The notes below the pieces were generated by a model that saw nothing but the letters and a program-made list of their open reading frames with translations, ran no database searches and had not been told where the DNA came from. Below are positions 60,744-64,000 of a stretch of 64,000 bases of DNA, piece after piece. The stretch lies in the NCBI RefSeq assembly GCF_001500065.1, contig NZ_LQIN01000012.1, positions 62,001 to 126,000 on the forward strand. Reading direction: 5' to 3'. Both the position numbers and the translations under genes were made by a program. This DNA comes from Mycobacterium sp. IS-3022. GTDB lineage: Bacteria; Actinomycetota; Actinomycetes; Mycobacteriales; Mycobacteriaceae. How positions within the stretch are numbered: the stretch's first letter is position 1; each line of letters starts with the position of its first letter.

Positions 60744-61534
60744 CCGAGCATGTGCTGTTGACGTCCGACCGCGATGGCGTCCGTGCGCTGACGCTGAACC
60801 GGCCGGAACGCAAGAACGCGATCAACGCGCAGTTGTGGGAGGAGTTGGCCGACGCCTTGCGCGCGGCGGCCCGCGACACCGAACTCCGCGCGGTGGTGAT
60901 CACCGGCGCCGGCGGGGCATTCTGCTCGGGTGCCGACATCGGCACCGGAGAGGACATTCACCCGCGGCACAAGCTGCGCAGGCTCACCGATGTCGCGCTG
61001 GCCCTGCACGAACTGTCTGTGCCCACGATCGCCAAGGTGACCGGCGTGGCCGTCGGCGCAGGCTGGAATCTCGCGCTCGGGTGCGACTTCGTCGTTGCGA
61101 CCCCGGAATCGCGGTTCTCCCAGATCTTCTCGAAGCGAGCACTGTCGGTCGATCTGGGTGGATCCTGGCTGCTGCCCAAGCTCGTCGGCCTGCAACAGGC
61201 CAAGCGGCTGGTGTTGCTGGCCGACATGATCCATGCCGAGGAGGCGCGCAGCCTCGGACTGGTCACCTGGGTCAAGGCCGCAGACGAAATCGACCGCTTC
61301 GTAGAGGATCTGGCGGCGAGGTTGGCGGCGGGTCCGCCCGTCGCGCTCGCGCAGAGCAAGGCGCTGCTCAACGACGGGGCCAACGCGACGCTGCGTGAGG
61401 CGTTGGCCAACGAAGCCCGCGCGCAACCGGGCAACTTCGCCACGGCAGACTCGTCAGAGGCGTATGCGGCGTTCGCCGAGAAACGTGAGGCCACCTTCAC
61501 CGGGCGGTGGGCCGTGTCCAGATCGGAGAGATGA
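60740..61534 (+). CDS. PaaG-like crotonase-superfamily isomerase
   Basis: A 264-residue crotonase-fold protein. LNRPERKNAIN and FCSGADIGTG are the CoA and oxyanion segments. The two crotonase glutamates are Asn and Phe (GAGWN and FSQIF), but SVDLGGSWLLPKLVG corresponds to the PDSGGSW-type motif of PaaG, whose aspartate drives ring-epoxide to oxepin isomerisation of phenylacetyl-CoA. A double-bond or ring isomerase is therefore more likely than a hydratase. It sits between a CoA-transferase and a thiolase. Confidence 0.87.
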   Translation: MTEHVLLTSDRDGVRALTLNRPERKNAINAQLWEELADALRAAARDTELRAVVITGAGGAFCSGADIGTGEDIHPRHKLRRLTDVALALHELSVPTIAKVTGVAVGAGWNLALGCDFVVATPESRFSQIFSKRALSVDLGGSWLLPKLVGLQQAKRLVLLADMIHAEEARSLGLVTWVKAADEIDRFVEDLAARLAAGPPVALAQSKALLNDGANATLREALANEARAQPGNFATADSSEAYAAFAEKREATFTGRWAVSRSER

Positions 61535-61536
61535 CA

Positions 61537-62682
61537 ATGCGTGAGACCGTGATCGTCGAGGCCGTACGCACCCCCGTCGGCAAGCGCAACGGCGGGCTGT
61601 CGGATATGCACGCCGCGGACCTGTCCGCGATCGTGCTCAACGCGCTCGTCGAGCGCGCGGGTATCGATCCCGACATCGTCGACGACGTCGTCTGGGGCTG
61701 CGTGTCGCAGGTCGGCGACCAGTCGAGCAACATCGGGCGATACTCGGTGCTGGCCGCGGGCTGGCCCGAGTCGATTCCGGGCACCACGGTCAACCGGGCC
61801 TGCGGATCGAGTCAGCAAGCGCTGGACTTCGCGGTGCAGGCGGTGATGTCCGGTCAGCAGGACGTCGTCGTCGCCGGTGGCGTCGAGGTGATGAGCCGGG
61901 TGCCGCTCGGAGCGGCCCGGGCAACCGGTATGCCGTACGGCCCGAGAGTGCTTGACCGGTACAAGGATTTCTCGTTCAACCAGGGCATCTCGGCCGAACT
62001 CATCGCCGAGAAGTGGGGCTTCTCGCGGACCCGGCTCGACGAGTACTCCGTGCGCTCGCACGAGTTGGCCGCCGCCGCGCAGGACAGCGGCGCGTTCGAG
62101 AGGCAGCTCATGCCGGTGTTCACCGAGGGTGAGCCCGTGGTCGCCGACGAAGGGGTGCGGCGGGGGAGCACCGTCGAGAAACTCGCGGGACTCAAGCCCG
62201 CGTTCAAGGACGACGGCGTCATCCATGCGGGGAACTCGTCGCAGATCTCCGACGGCGCTGCGGCCCTGCTGGTGATGGCGGCCGACAACGCGGTGGCGCT
62301 GGGGCTGAGCCCGATCGCCCGATACCGCGCCGGCGCGGTCACCGGGGCTGACCCGGTGCTGATGCTGACCGGCCCGATTCCCGCGACCGAGAAGGTTCTG
62401 CACAAGTCCGGCGTGACCCTCGACGAGGTGGGGGTGTTCGAGGTCAACGAGGCGTTCGCGCCGGTACCGCTGGCGTGGCTCGCCGAGACGGGTGTCGACG
62501 AAAGCAAACTGAATCCGCTCGGCGGCGCGATCGCGCTCGGGCATCCGCTCGGCGCGTCCGGCGCGGTGCTGATGACCCGGATGCTGAACCACATGCGCGA
62601 CAACGGCATTCGGTTCGGCCTACAGACCATGTGCGAGGGTGGCGGAACCGCCAACGCCACTCTGGTTGAACTCATCGCCTAG
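61537..62682 (+). CDS. Acetyl-CoA C-acyltransferase (thiolase)
   Basis: A 381-residue thiolase with the nucleophilic cysteine in NRACGSSQQ near residue 90, NEAFAPV near 310, GHPLGASGA near 338 and the second cysteine in MCEGGGTAN near 367. The ATG at 61537, six bases after GGAGAG, is preferred to one at 61531. It cleaves the 3-ketoacyl-CoA produced by this operon. It differs clearly from the thiolase at 9154, which has HCAAGQ and CAGGG motifs, so the two likely have different chain or branch preferences. Confidence 0.93.
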   Translation: MRETVIVEAVRTPVGKRNGGLSDMHAADLSAIVLNALVERAGIDPDIVDDVVWGCVSQVGDQSSNIGRYSVLAAGWPESIPGTTVNRACGSSQQALDFAVQAVMSGQQDVVVAGGVEVMSRVPLGAARATGMPYGPRVLDRYKDFSFNQGISAELIAEKWGFSRTRLDEYSVRSHELAAAAQDSGAFERQLMPVFTEGEPVVADEGVRRGSTVEKLAGLKPAFKDDGVIHAGNSSQISDGAAALLVMAADNAVALGLSPIARYRAGAVTGADPVLMLTGPIPATEKVLHKSGVTLDEVGVFEVNEAFAPVPLAWLAETGVDESKLNPLGGAIALGHPLGASGAVLMTRMLNHMRDNGIRFGLQTMCEGGGTANATLVELIA

Positions 62683-62726
62683 CGATGGCGGTGGAACTCA
62701 TCGCCTGAACTGACCAAAGGATCGTC

Positions 62727-63875
62727 GTGCAAAGAAATCTGTTCACCGAGGACCACGAGGCGTTCCGGGAACTCGCCCGCGACTTCGTCGAAAAGGAGGT
62801 GGTTCCGCACTATCCCGAGTGGGAGAAGGGCGGAAGGATGCCTCGCGAGGTCTTCAAGCGAATGGGATCGCTGGGCATGCTCGGCATGGCCATCCCCGAA
62901 GAGTACGGCGGGGCCGGCGCCGACGACTACCGCTACAACGTCGTGCTTCAGGAGGAGGCGGCGCGCGCGTTGGTCACCTTGTCGACGGTGCGCACACAGC
63001 TCGAGGTGATCCTGCCGTATTTCTTGCATTACGCGAACGCCGAGCAGCGCACCCGCTGGTTCCCCGGCTTGGCGTCGGGCGAGTTGTTGACCGCCGTCGC
63101 GATGACCGAACCGGGTACCGGCTCCGACCTGGCCGGGATGCGGACCGCCGCGGTGCGCGACGGTGGGGACTGGATCCTCAACGGCGCCAAGACGTTCATC
63201 ACCGGCGGCATGCAGGCCGATCTCGTCATCGTGGTGGCGCGCACCTCGACCGATCCGGACAACCGGCGAAAGGGGCTCACCCTGTTTGTCGTCGAGGACG
63301 GCATGCCGGGCTTCACGCGGGGTCGCGAGCTGGAGAAGATGGGCTGCAAGGTCCAGGACACCGCGGAACTGTCCTTCGTCGACGTGCGGGTGCCGGCGGC
63401 CAACGTGCTGGGGGAGGAGGGCGAGGCGTTCGGCTACCTCGGCCACAACCTGCCCCAGGAGCGGCTCACCGTCGCGGTGGGATCCGTCGCGCAGGCTCGC
63501 TCGGCGATCGCAGCGGCGATCGACTACACCAAGAACCGCAAGGCATTCGGCACGCCAGTGGCGTCGTTTCAGAACACGAAATTCGAACTGGCGGCGTGTT
63601 CGACGGAGGTAGAGGCCGCGCAGGCCATGCTGGACCGCGCGGTGAGTCTGCACGTCGATGGGCAGTTGTCCGCCGCTGACGCAGCGCGCGTGAAACTGTT
63701 TTGCACCGAGATGCAGCAGCGCGTGGTGGATCGCTGCCTGCAGTTGTTCGGCGGCTACGGCTACATGATGGAGTATCCGATCGCGCGGTTGTACACCGAC
63801 GCGCGGGTGGCCCGCATCTACGCCGGTACCAGCGAGGTGATGAAGGTGATCATCGCCAAATCGCTCGGGCTCTGA
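62727..63875 (+). CDS. Acyl-CoA dehydrogenase
   Basis: A 382-residue acyl-CoA dehydrogenase: TEPGTGSDLAGMRT near residue 127, NGAKTFITGGMQ near 150, and QLFGGYGYMMEYPIARLYTDARV near 345 followed by GTSEVMKVIIAKSL. The glutamate after GGYGYMMEYP is where short- and medium-chain enzymes carry their catalytic base. The GTG follows AAAGGATC. It is the last gene before the window edge on this strand and completes the beta-oxidation set. The short piece between thiolase and this gene contains a repeated GGAACTCATCGCCT. Confidence 0.93.
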   Translation: MQRNLFTEDHEAFRELARDFVEKEVVPHYPEWEKGGRMPREVFKRMGSLGMLGMAIPEEYGGAGADDYRYNVVLQEEAARALVTLSTVRTQLEVILPYFLHYANAEQRTRWFPGLASGELLTAVAMTEPGTGSDLAGMRTAAVRDGGDWILNGAKTFITGGMQADLVIVVARTSTDPDNRRKGLTLFVVEDGMPGFTRGRELEKMGCKVQDTAELSFVDVRVPAANVLGEEGEAFGYLGHNLPQERLTVAVGSVAQARSAIAAAIDYTKNRKAFGTPVASFQNTKFELAACSTEVEAAQAMLDRAVSLHVDGQLSAADAARVKLFCTEMQQRVVDRCLQLFGGYGYMMEYPIARLYTDARVARIYAGTSEVMKVIIAKSLGL

Positions 63876-63877
63876 GT

Positions 63878-63926
63878 GATTTCGGTGTAGTTGGTTGCGC
63901 TGGCCGCGCATTTCTACACCGAAATC
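63878..63926. terminator. Inverted repeat between convergent genes
   Basis: GATTTCGGTGTAG at 63878 is mirrored exactly by CTACACCGAAATC at 63914 with a 23-base loop. It lies between the acyl-CoA dehydrogenase stop and the convergent SDR, so it can act as a bidirectional terminator. It may also be one copy of a dispersed palindromic repeat; only one is in this window. Confidence 0.55.
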
Positions 63927-63932
63927 GCCGGG

Positions 63933-64000
63933 CTACTTCAACATGCTGCCGGCGTCGACGGTGACCGGAAGGCCGGTGATGTAGCGGGATTCGTCGGACG
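63933..64000 (-). CDS. Mycofactocin-type SDR, C-terminal end (cut by window edge)
   Basis: Only the last 22 codons are visible. Read on the minus strand they give SDESRYITGLPVTVDAGSMLK before the stop at 63933. This is nearly the same as the end of the mycofactocin-type SDR at 44784 (SDESRYITGVTLPVDGG), so another member of that subfamily is likely. Its start and most of the gene lie beyond the window. Confidence 0.72.
   Translation of the reverse strand, partial: SDESRYITGLPVTVDAGSMLK

Noticed and set aside
1..64000. Integrated mobile element or prophage
   Set aside because: No integrase, transposase, phage gene, tRNA or flanking duplication was seen in the window, so horizontal transfer of the block cannot be supported from this sequence alone.

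Overview
The window is high-GC DNA, coding nearly end to end, with frequent GTG and a few TTG starts. It is almost certainly from an actinobacterium, most likely a rapidly growing Mycobacterium (Mycolicibacterium). Supporting signs are an F420-type luciferase-like oxidoreductase, mycofactocin-type SDRs, a WS/DGAT acyltransferase, paired small/large acyl-CoA dehydrogenases, two P450s, and an acyltransferase-FadD-WS/DGAT trio that resembles the M. tuberculosis Rv1428c-Rv1427c-Rv1425 region as I remember it. No rRNA, tRNA, CRISPR array, transposase or prophage gene was seen. No gene-free stretch exceeds about 300 bases; the longest gaps are 55892-56156 and 46877-47103, and both are regulatory.

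Region 1 (1-11235) is a CoA-thioester pathway. It holds the end of a B12-dependent acyl-CoA mutase and its small B12 subunit, an F420-type oxidoreductase, a CoA-transferase, a 2Fe-2S ferredoxin, an acyl-CoA synthetase, a small/large acyl-CoA dehydrogenase pair, a crotonase-fold protein, two SDRs, a thiolase and a MeaB-type GTPase that probably services the mutase. Region 2 (11265-14378) is a TetR gene divergent from four membrane-protein genes, including cytochrome oxidase subunit III- and IV-like proteins without a subunit I. Region 3 (14420-36799) is a long catabolic block: two KstD-like flavoprotein dehydrogenases, an IclR regulator, an Mhp-like set (C-C hydrolase, aromatic hydroxylase, extradiol dioxygenase), a luciferase-like monooxygenase, SDRs, a cyclase-family hydrolase, an FMN reductase, a TetR, a 3Fe-4S ferredoxin with a P450, an amidohydrolase, two M24 proteins, a crotonase and a double-length CoA-transferase.

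Region 4 (36922-44776) holds SDRs, an NAD-dependent epimerase and a lipid module (acyltransferase, FadD, WS/DGAT) plus an APH-like kinase. Region 5 (44784-55891) holds a mycofactocin-type SDR, a P450, a TetR, acyl-CoA dehydrogenases, a crotonase, a SnoaL-like protein, an amidohydrolase, a Rieske oxygenase and a carboxymuconolactone-decarboxylase-like protein. Region 6 (56157-64000) holds an amidohydrolase, two acyl-CoA dehydrogenases, an SDR, a CoA-transferase, a PaaG-like protein, a thiolase, and the end of another mycofactocin-type SDR.

The pieces are tied together by a repeated palindrome, TGAGAAYnnnRTTCTCA, found in five divergent promoter regions and three times in front of the P450 gene at 45665-46876; a degenerate copy lies in a sixth divergent promoter. 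The TetR at 47104-47820, which sits between several copies, is the best candidate regulator. My inference is one regulon for degrading an alicyclic, probably branched or polycyclic (terpenoid- or steroid-like) acid. In this scheme oxygenases functionalise it, KstD-like enzymes desaturate a ring toward a phenol, Mhp-type enzymes cleave that ring, and CoA-thioester modules with a B12 mutase handle the branched remnants. The substrate cannot be read from sequence. Several enzymes have lost canonical active-site residues: an M24 protein, an amidohydrolase, half of the fused CoA-transferase, and all four crotonases. Plain family names probably mislead for these.
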